Notes: generated from the letters alone by a model not told the origin. DNA of 64,000 bases from Nymphaea colorata (GCF_008831285.2 NC_045146.1:3126001-3190000), one strand, 5' to 3'. Positions 24,900 to 37,390 are shown, counted from the first letter of the stretch. A program made the numbers and translations.

Positions 24900-26640
24900 A
24901 AGGTTTTGGAAGGCCTGCATATAGGAAACGTTCTTCGTTGTGGGAATTTGATTTCATGCCTCGAAAAGATGTCAACATATCCAATTTAAATTGGATATTC
25001 AATTAAATTGCTTAAAAGTTTGAATATGAAAAAAAAAACATTTGATTGAGAAATTAAATGAGATTTGGATTTAAGAAATGACATCCGATCTGATTCAGAA
25101 TTGGCTTTGCATTTAGATTTAAATAACTATCAGATCGAGTTCCGATTTGGATTACTAATATCATATACCCTATGCTCATACATTTTGAAAGTCGATTTTT
25201 AACATGTTGGAATGCAGTTTGCGTTCAATTTAAAAGTCGATCCATATTTGGATGTAAATAATTTAACAAACAAATTTGAATTATAAATGCAAATTTTGAT
25301 TCAAACATGATATAGACTTTTTCTTATTCCTATTTAAAACAATATATATGAACATCCAAAAAAGCAGATATAGTTAAAAGTTAACGTGATTCATACACCC
25401 ATTGAGGGTGTGTTTCATATCCCCATAGTTGCTTCATGAGAAGCTAATATTCCACTGTGAAACGCGGATGAAAAAGAGACCTTGAAAGGCACTCACGATA
25501 TACAGGAATAATTACATAAATTGTCTTCCCTCTTCTTCCACTTGATCTTGTGCTACTTGGACAACCACACAGTAAATGGAAACGATGATGCACATATTTG
25601 TGATACATGATGTGGGCACTGCCTCATATCTTACATGATTTAAAGATCAATAGAATCTCAAATCCATAGATCTTAGATCAAACCCCTTCCTATCCGATCT
25701 CAATATGAGGTTTAATTTGGCCATAAAATGCTGATCTCAAATCCTCTTTGTGTTTGTTTTACCATAGGTCTCACATAAAAGGGATCTTAGATTAGCCTTA
25801 GGCATGAGATCTGAGGTGTATATCTTATCATTTTGAAATCTTTTTTTTTTTTTTTGAAAATTTTAAAACCTTTCAAAGCTTTTTTTTTTCTTCATTTTCT
25901 AACCTCTAATGGATAAGAGGAAGGTACCTGGAAACTTTTTTTGGAGTAGATTGCAATTGCCAAAAAGAAAAAAAAGTAACAGTAAATTGCTGCTCCTAAT
26001 CAGCATGCAGTCTGACAAATACGTTTGAAACTCGATGATTTGGGAGATACTATAGAAAGGCCAAAGTCCTTGCCTCCTTTCTCCTGTCTCCATGGAAAAG
26101 GGAAAGTCAGAAATTTTCGGAGTGGTGCAAACAACACTAAGATGCTTAAGACACATGTAGTCGCCTAGTTGCCCTTTAAATTAAATGGTTGTGATTCATG
26201 GACAACCGTTATCAAGTTTGTCTACTTGATGACTTAATATCTGATCCAAAAACTTCACATTCTATCTTGGCTTTCAGTTGTGTTCTAATATTCTATGCAT
26301 AATTTACTGGTAGGTGACTAGTTTCTACTTTGAACTCTCATGACAATAACTTTTTATGCTGTAAAAGGAGGCACCAATATGCAACTTGAAGCATAGTGGG
26401 GTCATTCTAAGACACCAAAAGTAGCCCTGAGCCTTACAAGAATGAGAGGGAGGGAGGAGGCTTCGGCCTTTACTCAGGTAGTAAGATTAGCTTCCCACTC
26501 ACTTGATCTCTTGAAAACCAGATGACATTGGAAAAATATTGATACTTCTAAGAACAAGCCAACATGCATGAACCATCATTAGAAAAAATAGACTACTCTT
26601 TTCATGAGTTCTCCCCACCCCAAGTGAAAATCGTCAATAA
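24900..26640. other. Intergenic, no gene recognised
   Basis: AT-rich. Around 25050-25150 the sequence resembles 11100-11230, and 25640-25810 carries GATCT/TCTCAAATC-type motifs like the MITE at 44541-45053. No open frame is supported as a gene. Confidence 0.35.
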
Positions 26641-26649
26641 ACAAGTTTA

Positions 26650-26772
26650 ATTTCAATGACATTCAATTGTAAGCATGAAAACTTAAGCCTAAGAGTTTGT
26701 CATAATCAGGCTCCATTATTTGTTTCTTAATTTCAATGATGTTCAATTGTAAGCATGAAAACTTAAACCTAA
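26650..26772 (+). repeat. Short tandem duplication, about 80 bp period
   Basis: The sequence AATTTCAATGA..TTCAATTG, TAAGCATGAAAACTTAA, CCTAA occurs at 26650 and again at 26730. Copy 1 continues GAGTTTGTCATA...GGCTCC directly. In copy 2 the matching continuation GAGGTTGTCATA...GGCTCC is found only after 27227, beyond an inserted element. Confidence 0.85.
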
Positions 26773-27224
26773 CGCTTTGTTTGAATGGAGGGAAAGGGAA
26801 GGAAAGGGAGGGATGGAAAGCAAAGGAAATGAAGGGAGGGATGGAAAGGAAAGGAAAGGAAAAGGAGGGAAAGAGAATGAGAAAGGAAGAGAGTGGAAAG
26901 GAAAGGAAAGGAAAGAGGTGATAAAAAAAATAGCATTTATAATACCTTACAATAATACCGTCAATTCGTGCTTTTTGATAGAGAGTGGGTGGAAGGGGTA
27001 TAGATGGTAGACAGAGGCAGACGTTTCCTCTTCTTTCCAATCCCTCTAATTTTGAACGGATTGGATTTACATTACGTTTCTCTTTTCTTTCTCTCCCATT
27101 CATTTCCCTTCCTTTGCAACCAAACAAGCTTTTTAATTTTCTTTTCTTTCTCTCATTTCTAATTAATCAACTAAACAAAAGATTGATTGTTTAATCCCTC
27201 CTTTTCTCTCAATCCAATAGGGCC
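26773..27224 (+). mobile_element. PIF/Harbinger-type MITE with TAA target duplication
   Basis: The 452-bp insert is flanked by TAA at 26770-26772 and at 27225-27227. Its ends CGCTTTGTTTGAATGGAGGG and (reverse complement of the right end) GGCCCTATTGGATTGAGAG are imperfect inverted repeats. A 3-bp TAA/TTA duplication is the PIF/Harbinger signature. The left half is a GGAAAG-rich purine tract and the right half a pyrimidine tract. Open frames inside it are translations of these tracts. Confidence 0.7.
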
Positions 27225-27234
27225 TAAGAGGTTG

Positions 27235-27535
27235 TCATATATTGGCTCCTTTCTTTGTTCGTTCACACCTATAGAGCGTGAGATAAGCTAAGGGATATGA
27301 AATAACATGAGAAGAATGACTAAATAACATGTCTAACATAATGAAATGGATATAAGATAACTACACATTTACAAAATGTGAGATAAACAAAAGTATATCA
27401 AATAACGAAACGGGAGGAACATGTCTAAGGTAACAATGAAGGCTATTGAGTGTGAGATAATGAAAGGGGTTAGAGGAGGGACCAAATAACATGTCTATTA
27501 TAATGAACGAGGAATAAGATAACAACCTGTCTGCA
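27235..27535 (+). repeat. gagataa-motif array, left of the PMD gene
   Basis: Imperfect repeats built around GTGAGATAA, AAATAACATGTCTA and ATAAGATAAC. The array resembles the one after the PMD stop (36660-37080) and, inverted, the one at 40000-40700; TAAGATAACAAC.TGTCT occurs in the left array and on the minus strand of the right one. Such arrays at the edges of a gene suggest subterminal repeats of a mobile element, which is inference. Confidence 0.6.
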
Positions 27536-27753
27536 TGAGTATGCCTTTTGGGGAATTTTTGTCTATCAACTCCAGCCGACAATTCACTATGGAACATGTC
27601 ATGCACCGATTTACTTCCGCATGACACGTGGAAGATGATTAGCTGATATGCACAAAATTTTTGTGCACCATGGGAGTGTATATAACTCGGTTCGGATGAT
27701 GACGATGAAATGAACAATAATTGTGTTAAAAAAGACATAAAAAAAATGAGGCT

Positions 27754-27933
27754 ATGAATGATCAATCGACAAAACTGACAGAGGGTAGGGGCCCTAAAGC
27801 TGCCATTGTGGTGGATAATGAAGAGGGAAAAGCTAAGGAGGTACAAGTCATGGAAGTGGTCGAAAAGATCATTATAGAGGAGTTGAGACTTGAAATGGTC
27901 GATGAAAATTGTTGGAGGACTAGAAGAAGCTGG
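27754..27933 (+). pseudogene. Detached first-exon fragment of the PMD gene
   Basis: Sixty open codons begin with the first ATG after an in-frame TAA at 27727. Composition is protein-like and acidic/charged (for example KAKEVQVMEVVEKIIIEE). The frame stops at an LTR-like insertion at 27934. Reading on from 34631, just after the second target-site copy, the same frame stays open for 37 more codons, meets one TGA (34742-34744), then continues to the donor of the exon ending 34792. I infer it is the original 5' end of the PMD gene. Confidence 0.65.
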
Positions 27934-29677
27934 TGTAACAACCCTAATTTTTAAAACCATTTTTTGTCTTAAATTCAAAATAATTTCAAATTAGAATCAA
28001 AGCACATGAGAATAACTTTTCAAGTTTCAAATTTCAAATTTCTAAGATCATTAGATGTCGTTACTGACTAACTAAAATTGTCAACATTAAATAATAATTA
28101 AATTTAATCATCCAATGGTTCTTTCACAAAAATGGAGACTATGAAAGTCATTTAAAAGCTGTAAATTACACAATTCAAAACATGACATAGATAAATTGGG
28201 TAGCATCAAATCATTGCATAGTGCAATGACCTCATCGCCATCTTTTTTATCCACAATCACATGAAAAAAAGGTAAATAGGGATGATAACTTGGAAAGTTC
28301 TTAATATGTCGTCTATTCTTGTTTATTTCAACACACAAATGACAATAAATGATTCAACTCATTCCAATTCATGAAATTAAAGCAATCAACATCATAATTT
28401 CATGATAAATGCAAAGTGGTATAGCAATCAATCATGTATAACTGATATCTATTATAAGTGCATGATTAGCAATCCAACATGTAATTATCTCATTATCACA
28501 TGAAACCAACAGCTCTAATGCACGCATTCAGTAATTTAATATCAGTTATGCATACAAACAATAAAGCATTGAACAGTAGCAAGCATTCACAATGTTGTCG
28601 TCATGAATGCTTGTGTAGAAGATGCATGCAATATTAATTGTCTACTGGCATGCTTGCAATCATGATTAGGTTTCTCTTCTCTACACCGTGGGCACTACTC
28701 GGATGGTGACCCAACCGACACTAGTTTATTCAGACAATGTTTTCTTTGATATCGTGCCCAATAGTACAATCAAAATATCATTAACATAACAACTCACGTG
28801 TTACGCAAGTGGGAAAGATGTTTGTTCGCATCCCCATTTTTTTTTTTGGGTTTTTGGAATGCTCCAAAAAATGAGGTTTTGTTTTGAAATGAGAGAGAAA
28901 GGGGCTCACCCGTTGGTATGAGGATCGACCGTTTCCGGTGTGTTTGCCGGGGGTAATCATCTTAAGGACAATGTTTATTCTTGATGCATTTCGTTTTGGC
29001 TGAAACATATTTTTCATTCTAAATACGGTGTAGTGTTTGAGGAAAATGTTGAAGATTTGATGTTTCAAGATTTTGAGAAAGTTTGAGGAATCATTTGAGA
29101 GTGTAAAACATTTTGATTTGAACAACTTTGAATTGAACAATCTTTAAAATATCATTTCAAAACTTTTGAAAACCACTTTTGAAATAAATTTAGTGTTCTC
29201 TTAAGAATTTAACTAGGTTTGAGATTTTGTTCTAATTCGATTGCTACCCATTTAGAGCTCTATCTCTTCTTTCTTAAGTTCTTTTAGAGGGGTGCTTGTG
29301 ATCATTTGTAATATTAAGTGAATAAAGATGTATGAATGCATTGATCCTACATGATTCATTCTTACCACAACATTAATGTAAAAACATTCCTACCATCACA
29401 TACATAAGCTTCCCATTTTTATTTAAATAATTGCCATAAACATTTTTTATGAAAAGAGAAAAGTTCTTGAAAATAGTAGGGGGTTGTAGACCATCAATCA
29501 AGATTTCAATATTGGATCATTACTTGAGTTTTTGTCTTGATGAAGTTGACAAATAAAAAATTAAAATCTTAAATCATGGGAGAAAAATATTTGAAAGAAT
29601 GAAAAAGATAAAAGACTTGGTTATAAGAGAAATATAGAGAAAGAGATCTTGAAAATCACAAAATCGAAGATTTAATA

Positions 29678-29697
29678 TATATATATATATATATATA
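29678..29697. repeat. (TA)n microsatellite
   Basis: A short TA tract within the LTR-like insertion; further TA/CA-rich DNA follows to about 29900. Confidence 0.8.
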
Positions 29698-30539
29698 CAT
29701 GAAAACTTGTGAAAGGATGTTTAAATCAAATAAAGAGGAAAAGAGGATTTTAGAAAGAGAAAGAGATATTTTAAAATGGAATACACATATATATATTCAT
29801 ATATACACATATAAGAGTTTCTAAAAGAATATGTTAAATTATAAAATGAAAAAGACAAAGAGAGATATGCATGTACATATATAACATGTATATACACATA
29901 TGTCTTCATGAGAATAGAAATAAAAAATAACTTAAAAATATCCGACTTCGATTTTTATGTAGGTCGTAGATGTACTTGGGCTCATGCAAGAGCCTAAGCT
30001 AAGTTTCTAAGGCCGCATTAGAGAGGGTTCTTGTTTTCGAAAATCTTTTGAAAAATATGATTCTAAATATTTTAGTATGTGAACATAAAATCACAATTAT
30101 TACGAGAAAATTGATTTCTCTCACCATTGGGGATGGAAGAAAATCAAATACACATAGAATGAGGAGAAACACAAGAAAGCACTCATTAGGATCCCTAATT
30201 AGGTGATTAAGAAAGAAACTAAACGTGAAAATGACATGGCTTTAACATGTACATATTCATGAATGGCTTTTCCAGGTTGGATAAATCCCAACATAAAAAA
30301 TCAACATAATAATGAAAAGACCCCAACCCAAGCACTTATTCTCGCCTTGTATTTGCTCATTGATTAAGGAAAATTAATGCATCATGTATGAGCATCATCT
30401 CAAACATACATGAATAATAAAGCAATAAAACAAGTATATTTTTGAAAATAAATAATGAAATAAAATTTATTTCACCTTGCTCATATTCTCGGTACACCCA
30501 AGATATAGTTCTCGATTCCAGATAGAAAATCATTTGAGC

Positions 30540-30900
30540 TTTCGTGCATTGACATTGAGAGGAGACAAGAGGAAATGAAAATACAAATGAAAGATTACAT
30601 ACATTGAATATAGATGAGCCTCCTCTTTTGAATGATTTTAGGATCGCCTCAAATTAAGCTTCAAGAAGATAAAAATATTCCTCCAAGAAATCTCCTTGTG
30701 CTCTACTGAAGATTTTGAACTTGAAGAACCATGCTCTCAAGGTTGGAGAAGAGGATGACGAGAAGAAGAGAGAAATGAAAAGAGGGTACTAAAGAAAAAT
30801 CAAGATTTCAAGTGGAGAAGCAATGGAGGTTCCCCAAGGGTTAGTTCCTGCTCAAGAGGGAGGATTGTGGGAGTATTTATAGAGTGTTTTGGAGTCAAAA
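30540..30900 (-). promoter_or_regulatory. LTR promoter-like segment, minus strand
   Basis: On the minus strand CTATAAATACTCCC (near 30875-30890) is followed by a CT-rich leader with CTCTCTTCTTCTCG, the usual look of a plant LTR TATA box and R region. It points left, opposite to the signal at 33245. Confidence 0.35.
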
Positions 30901-31389
30901 TTCAAAATTTATTTTTTTTTAATTTAACAAGATTTTCAAGCAAATTTCAAGTATTTTGAATAATTTTATTTTTTTTAAGTAGATTTTGACTAAGTGGAAT
31001 TGGCCACTAGCCCTGCAAACACCCCTTTGGGGTGTGGACACCAGAGGCCAAAACCTCTCCCAAAGAGCGGTTCTTCATTAAAATGGAGGTCTTGGTGCGC
31101 AAAGCACGTCAACAGTGTGCGAAGGCTCGACCGCACATTTTTTAAAAAAGATAAAATAAAATAAAATAAACTAAAAAGCATAAATAGTAAATAAATAAAG
31201 GTTGTTTATATAAGAAGCACAAAACAATTTTTTATTTAAAATGTGTAATAAGGCTGCGTTTTGAGTGACTCCGGATTTGTTTTAGAGCCAGATTGGGTTC
31301 AATTGGTCGGCGACACCTTCTACTGAGTGGTTCAAGCTCAAAAAAACAATTTTGGTAGGAGGACAAGACATAAAACAAAGGGAACATTT

Positions 31390-31680
31390 GTGCATGCACG
31401 CACGGCGCTCAATAGCATTAAATTTTGGATTTTGAGTTTGAAATGCTCGATTTGGATTTAGACTATTGTTTTGGATCCAAAAATTGGATTTTGGATTTAA
31501 ATCTCACGTCTAAATTTGGGTTTTAAATTTGAATTTGTGTTCGCACAAAAGTTTAGGAATTCATTTTGGATCGAATAGTAGCGAATTTGTTTCGGGTCTA
31601 GGATTGGGTTTGGGGTTTAAAAATTTAAATTCAAATAACTAAGAATTTCGTTTAGGTGAAAATAAAATACACCCCTTTTG
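31390..31680. repeat. Low-complexity TTTGGATTT-rich block
   Basis: Dense repetition of GGATTT / AAATTTGG-type words, as in simple degenerate repeats in LTR interiors. No reading frame. Confidence 0.4.
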
Positions 31681-32784
31681 AAAAAACATGGGGTGATAAC
31701 AATGTTCCACAAATCTCGTGGCAAGAAACATGTCACCTCTAAACAAAAGTGTCAAGACAAACATATGGCAGAAACTAAACAAACATCCAAAACCCTAGGT
31801 GACGAGTGTTGACCCTACTCAGCCCCACACAAGCAGAAGGGCAACCCTCACCTCCTTCTTCAGGCCATGAGAGATCGTGTCACCTTGTTCCTCTAAACAA
31901 TTCGAACCATTTAAGGTCAGGGTAGATATGCATTGATCAATATGAGCATTCATTGTTTAGTTCATATATTTAAACTTGCTTTCGTTGTCTATACTGTTTT
32001 GCTCATATGGTTCGTTCACTACTTGTGTTCAACACACAATTAACAATGTAACACATCCGAACTTAGATAAATAGCATAATATAAGTTCATTGTCATATTA
32101 TCAAACAAATTCAAATTTTTGCAAAACATAAGACATATGTGATGTATATGTATCAATCCAATCTAGTTTCAGTTCCAAACATCTTTATAACAATTAATTA
32201 TGCACAAATATATGGTTAATCAAAGTAAATACAACATTATTATATGATCATCATACGATCCATATGCATCAGTTAACAAAGGTGCAATCATATATACGGG
32301 CATGTTAAAACAAGTCAGTTTCAAATATATTTGAAGTCATCAACATGCATGGAGATATATGTTTAACAAATAAATTTCACATTCTCAAACATTTACAACA
32401 ATTAGGATGTAAATGACGGCATATGAACAAAGTAAACTCATACCTATATGTCCATACGTAATCATGTAATTGATCTAAACAAGCGATATATTCTTAAATA
32501 CTTATTAGCACGTTTTATCATTCTCATAGTTTCATTTTATTTGAAGTCATTAATCTAACAAGCTCGCACTGTTGAACTCTATAAGGTAAACTGGGTTCGG
32601 TTCTATATCCGTAACAACATTTAAACATATATATTTTCAAACAATCTAGATCATATTCAAGTCCATTCACAATGTAGTATAGATCATTAAAACATAAAGA
32701 CCCAAATCCAAATGGATTCAAAACAAGTAAACTTTACCTTTAAAGCAGGTTGGTCAATTACCCAAATCTATTTACATCAGTATA

Positions 32785-32806
32785 CATATATATATATATA
32801 TATATA
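32785..32806. repeat. (TA)n microsatellite
   Basis: A short uninterrupted TA tract within the LTR-like insertion. Confidence 0.8.
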
Positions 32807-33239
32807 AACAAGTTGTGCTTGTATTCTGAATCCAAATCAAATTCAAATTCCATAATGAATATGGGTATGAGATCATCTCTTTGAATGTGGTCATACGCCC
32901 TTACTGCAGGGTCATTGAAAAGGCTTAAACCATGTTCCAAAAGACTTGGTTTAAATTAAAAGAGTTTTAAGAAAGTTCCATATTTTACCAAAATTGGTGT
33001 GAACTGTGAAAGCCTCTTTTAAAATTTTCTAAAAGCTAAAATCAGGCAAAACGCTTTTTCTAAACTTTAAACATCTCTTTTAAAACTTATGAACATACAA
33101 TTTACAAAACTTACTGAAAAGGAGTATTTAACCTCTTTCTGTAACTTACTTTATAAAAAGCCAAACGGGATAAAGATTTTTTGGACTATAACAGTATTTC
33201 TGAAAACAGCGCTGAAAATCGTGGGGTGGAAATGCATTT

Positions 33240-33960
33240 TTTTTAAAAGAGTATAAAAGCCCCTTTCCGACCCGGCCTCTCATTTCTTACCCTCATTTTC
33301 TCTCTCTTCCTCCTCTCCTTCTCTTGCAACCCACATCCTCTTCCAAAACAACAGGTGCCCTAAATTTTGCGATCGCCGAAATTGGATTCCGGCAAATTCC
33401 CACACCCTCTGGCTACTGGCAGCCACCCCTTACACTTTACTGGTGCACTCTCTCTTTCTCTTACTTGTAAAATTTTTATTTGATTTCATTTCTCTCCCTT
33501 TTCTTTCTGTTCTTAGAGGGTTTTTACGATTTTTAGGTTGGCCGGAATTAGCAGTGCTGGCCTTCGATTACTTTCGCCGACTAGCCCAGACCAGTGGCGT
33601 AGCGCCAACCAAAAGCAAGGTAAGCCCCTAATTTATTTTCTTCTTCTTATTAATATCATTATCATTATCATTTTAATTTCTGCAATAAACCAAGGGTTTC
33701 ACAGTTTGCACAGTGAGCCCATGGTGACCGAAGGGTATCCCTCCAAGATATCATTTTTCTTGATGGTTTTATTGTTATTATTTCTTTTTTCTGTTATTAT
33801 CACCATTTTTTGTTTGTTTGTTTGGGTATTTTAGGTTAAGGCCCGTAGAGGTACTTCTAGTGAGAAGAACAAGGCAATGGAAGGGGAAGGGGAAGGGGAA
33901 GGGGAAGGGAAAGGCTGGATGGAATGACGATTGACGCCTGTACTACGGGGAAAAAGGTAA
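33240..33960 (+). promoter_or_regulatory. LTR promoter and leader-like segment, plus strand
   Basis: GAGTATAAAAGCCCC at about 33250 is followed by a long CT-rich leader (CTCTCTCTTCCTCCTCTCC), splice-like steps (GCAAGGTAAGCCCC at about 33616) and a GGAAGG minisatellite (33876-33908). It faces the PMD exons starting at 34631, so it could transcribe them; that is inference. The short open frames here are not supported as genes. Confidence 0.4.
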
Positions 33961-34768
33961 ATACAATAATGTAAACAAAACTTGAGGAATATCAGTGAAG
34001 ATAAACGACGACAGTGGAAAAGTATTTTTAGCAGCAAGGTTCCCTCTGCATTTGAATTGTTGTTGTTCTTGTATGGCAACAGTGAATCCAAATGCGTACT
34101 TATTTCAGTGAACTTTAGTAGAATTATGATGTTTATCAGTTCACGTGATCTGGTGGCATGAGTCAAAGGGGTTCTATCACATTTGGTCATGGCATGATGC
34201 GATGCTATATCATATTTATCATACATCATTCTGTGCACCAACTATGCTTGGTTCATGTATGCATGCTCTAACTATGCCTACATCGAATATTCATGTAACC
34301 ATACATATATATCACATCTGATCATGCCAAGCAACAAAAAGCTACACATCATAGGAACCTTCTCATCTCTATGCATATAACAAACTAACAAAGGCTATGG
34401 TATATGGTATGTGTGTATGAAAATAAGCAGGGGTGGACAACATACCTTGAGGCACTCCACCACCGGTAGCAACACACACTCAACGGAAGAAAATAGCAAA
34501 AGTTATGTCCCCTTACAATGTTTGAAGCAACGCGTCATGTCCCCTCACAATATCTTTTTTACTGTTAACTTTAAATTTCATTAATATTATTATTTTATTT
34601 TTATTTAAAAAATTGGGGTTTAACAGTTGGACTGCAATCAGTGGAAAAGTTGCAGAAGAGCAACAAGTCATAGATGGTCATAGAATATTTGCGTCGAAAA
34701 TTAGAGGTACCAAACAAAGAAAAAATAAAGCTGACCAATATTGAAGTGAGAGAAGAAGGTGGAATAAG

Positions 34769-36629
34769 ATGCGACGAATGTGTGACATCGATGTAAGTAA
34801 TTTATGATGTTTATTTAAGTAATTGTAATTGAAATATATGTGTTTTATAATATATTTGAGATTGGGGTTTTGTGTTACAGAAATACGGGCGCTGCCAATG
34901 GCGTTCTGTTGTCGAATGGTATGAAATGCTCTCAGATTTTCAGAAGAAAAGACTAGAGAAAATGAAATTTTCAGGGATACTGGCCTATGGCTTCTTGGAA
35001 ATCCAATGGAGGCCCTTGTACACTCTTGCCCAAAAGTGGGATCCTCGGACAAACACATTTGTGTTCAATGGATTCGAGATGACAATCACATTAGAAGATG
35101 TTGCTAGACTGTTTGATCTGAAAATTTACGGAAAACCTGTGTTAGGGACATCCAATTACAACTTGAGAGGGAAGAGTAGCAAGCTTCTAGGGATGACAGA
35201 GTCGGAATTTGAGAGCGTTGTTGGCTTCAAGGGAAAATCGACATCGATTATTGTGGCAGCGCTACAACATAAATGGCAACATGCAAAGCATGATGTCCCG
35301 TCACAAGAAGCAGACCAAGCATTGAGGTCCTTTATCATTTATTTGTTTGGACTTTGTTTATTTAGTGACAATTCAGGCTCAAGAATAAGTTGGCGGTACG
35401 TTCAATTTTTAGAAGATTTGGACCAGGTGCACAATTACGCATGGGGAGCAGCTGTACTTGCACATTTGTATAGCCAACTGGAGCGATTGAAGAGTGGGGT
35501 TGCATCCGTGGGAGGATTTTGGTTGTTGATACAGGTATAGATAGTGTGTTAATAAAGTAATTTTATTGCGAAAAAACTAGTGTGCATCTTGTAATATCTT
35601 TACCTTTTTGTAGTTCTGGATGTGGGAGCACATACCTTCTATTAGACCAACTATGGACCGTCCATTTCCTGAGGTACAACCATTACATGCACGGTGGAGA
35701 GGTATCAGTTTCAAAGATTACAATGATCCAGATGCATCCAAGTCAATCATATTGAATCTTCAGATTGATGAGGTATGTTTAGCAAATAGTGTTTAATATT
35801 TTACTTCTTAAAGATGCTGAAATACTTGTGTTCTGCACATGATTTCGTTTATGTGTAGGTGCGGTTTAGACCATATAATGTTAGAAAAGAACAAGATTGC
35901 AATATCGTGAAAGCGCTTGAGTTGTCGTCCAGAGATATTTGGTTGTTCTGCATGAATGAGGTAGAATTGCAACACGGCAGCCGAGTTCTCATGCAGTGTG
36001 GTCTAGGCCAGTCGATTCCACTGCCACCTCAGCTTTACACGAGAGTAAGAAACAAAACTGCTTTCGGGGCTAAAGTTGATTGGCAATCATTGTTCCGGAA
36101 TGAGCTCAATAACTGGTCTTGTCAGGGTGAGATGACCATTGTTTACGATGGCGAGGGATTTGCACCAGGGTACCGTGAGCAGTATTGGGATGTCGTACAT
36201 CCTCGTGAACTCGAAAGCTCTTTGATCGAGTGGCCCTCTCATCGATCACCAATCGCAGCAGCAAGAGATTCCTCGCCTCTATCACCATCCGCGCATAGAG
36301 AAACATGCCCGCATCCATCATCATCCACAAATGAACATCATGTCCCATCTTCATCATCTTTACCATCTCCAACACCAATTCCAGCGGAGGAGCAATCTCG
36401 GTGGGAGATCTGTAGCAAACAAGATCAGGAACATACTGACAAGGAGATCCGAAGCAAACGAGGCCATGAGCATGCAGAGACTGCAGGCCAGTGTCCCATC
36501 CTTAATGGAGAAGATAGATTGTTAGTGGCAATAAACACGTTGGTTAGTCATATTGCCATTTTGACTCGTAAGGTCGACACGTTGAATCAGAATCTGTCAA
36601 AATCAAAACGGCATAAACATGATGATTGA
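34769..36629 (+). CDS. Plant mobile domain (PMD / MAIN-like) protein, 3' part of an interrupted gene
   Basis: Exons: ...-34792, 34881-35534, 35614-35772 and 35859-36629, all joined in phase 0 by GT-AG introns (GTAAGT, GTATAG and GTATGT donors). From the ATG at 34769 it encodes 535 residues. The 34881-35772 part has the PMD (aminotransferase-like, PF10536) hallmarks: KYGRCQWRSVVEWY, WDPRTNTFVF, TITLEDVARLFDL, WRYVQFLEDL, then RPYNVRK and VLMQCGLGQSIPLPP in the last exon. The tail is Ser/Pro/His-rich and ends in a Leu-heptad stretch plus KSKRHKHDD. PMD proteins occur as MAIN/MAIL genes involved in silencing and meristem maintenance and as transposon cargo. This copy lies between repeat arrays, and its 5' exon sits beyond a 6.7-kb insertion, so transposon cargo is favoured. 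An in-frame TGA at 34742 separates this ATG from the older upstream frame. Confidence 0.75.
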
Positions 36630-36630
36630 T

Positions 36631-36636
36631 AATAAA
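36631..36636 (+). terminator. AATAAA poly(A) signal after the PMD gene
   Basis: AATAAA occurs immediately after the TGA of the PMD gene, in AT-rich DNA. Supported by motif and position only. Confidence 0.35.
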
Positions 36637-36659
36637 TGTATTTTAGTAATAATGATGGT

Positions 36660-37085
36660 CTTTATTGGTGTGCTTATGTGTTAATGGTGTGAGATAAAGA
36701 CCGCATGTCCATGGTGTGAGATGAGATAAGAGCTTCATAATAGTTATGACTGTTTATTCATGATGTGAGATAACAAATGTCTGTTAATGATGTGAAATAA
36801 CGACTACTTAAAAATGGTGATGTTTGTTAATGGTATAAACTGTCAATGATGTGAGATAACAGTTGTTTGTGAATAATACAAGATAACTAATGTTTGTCAA
36901 TGGTATGAAATAAGAACCATTCGTGAGTGTGAGTTAACGAATGTTTGTTAATGGAGAGATGATAACGGTTTAAAAATGGTAAGATTCATAGTGTGACATA
37001 ATAAATGTATGTTAATGGTGTGAGATAATAATTATATAAAATTGGTAAGAGCTGTCTGGCAATGTTTTGAGATAACGAGTCTATC
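36660..37085 (+). repeat. gagataa-motif array, right of the PMD gene
   Basis: About ten degenerate units combine AATGGTGTGAGATAA, CGAATGTTTGTTAATGG and similar words. It starts about 30 bp after the PMD stop and has the same orientation as the 27235-27535 array. Confidence 0.75.
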
Positions 37086-37390
37086 AACGGTAATAAAAAT
37101 TTTGTTAGACACAAATACATTATTCATGTCTTTTTTATTTTCTTCACTTTGTTAGACGTGAAAATGTATTATTCATGTCATTGTATATTGTTCATGTTAT
37201 TGTTTATTGTTTTATTCCTCTTCATGTGTTTTTTTATTTGTGGCCCTTGATGTAACGTAGTTCACCTAGTCATTACATCTTTTTGTGTGATACGTGACAT
37301 ATCATCCTGTGAAGAAAACAGCTTGTTTGTAAACAAAAAAAATTATCATTAATGAAATATGAGAGGGTTATCCGCTACATATACAATCAA

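Larger units (their letters stand above)
27934..34625. mobile_element. LTR-retrotransposon-derived insertion (solo-LTR or LARD-like), 6.7 kb
   Basis: The insert begins TGTAACAACCC and ends GGGGTTTAACA, the TG...CA form of LTR ends. Its termini extend as an imperfect inverted match (CCCTAATTTTTAAA against TTTAAAAAATTGGGG). It is flanked by GCTGG (27929-27933) and GTTGG (34626-34630), a 5-bp target duplication with one mismatch, as retroviral-type integrases leave. No gag or pol reading frame is present. Two opposing promoter-like segments lie inside, so it may be a very long solo LTR carrying a nested LTR, or a non-coding derivative. Confidence 0.6.

Noticed and set aside
26663-27127. 154-codon minus-strand open frame rich in FPF/SFP
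   Set aside because: It is the purine/pyrimidine tract of the MITE at 26773-27224 read as protein.
33443-33834. Two short plus-strand open frames as genes
   Set aside because: They lie in the CT-rich leader-like part of the LTR-like insertion, with no family match.
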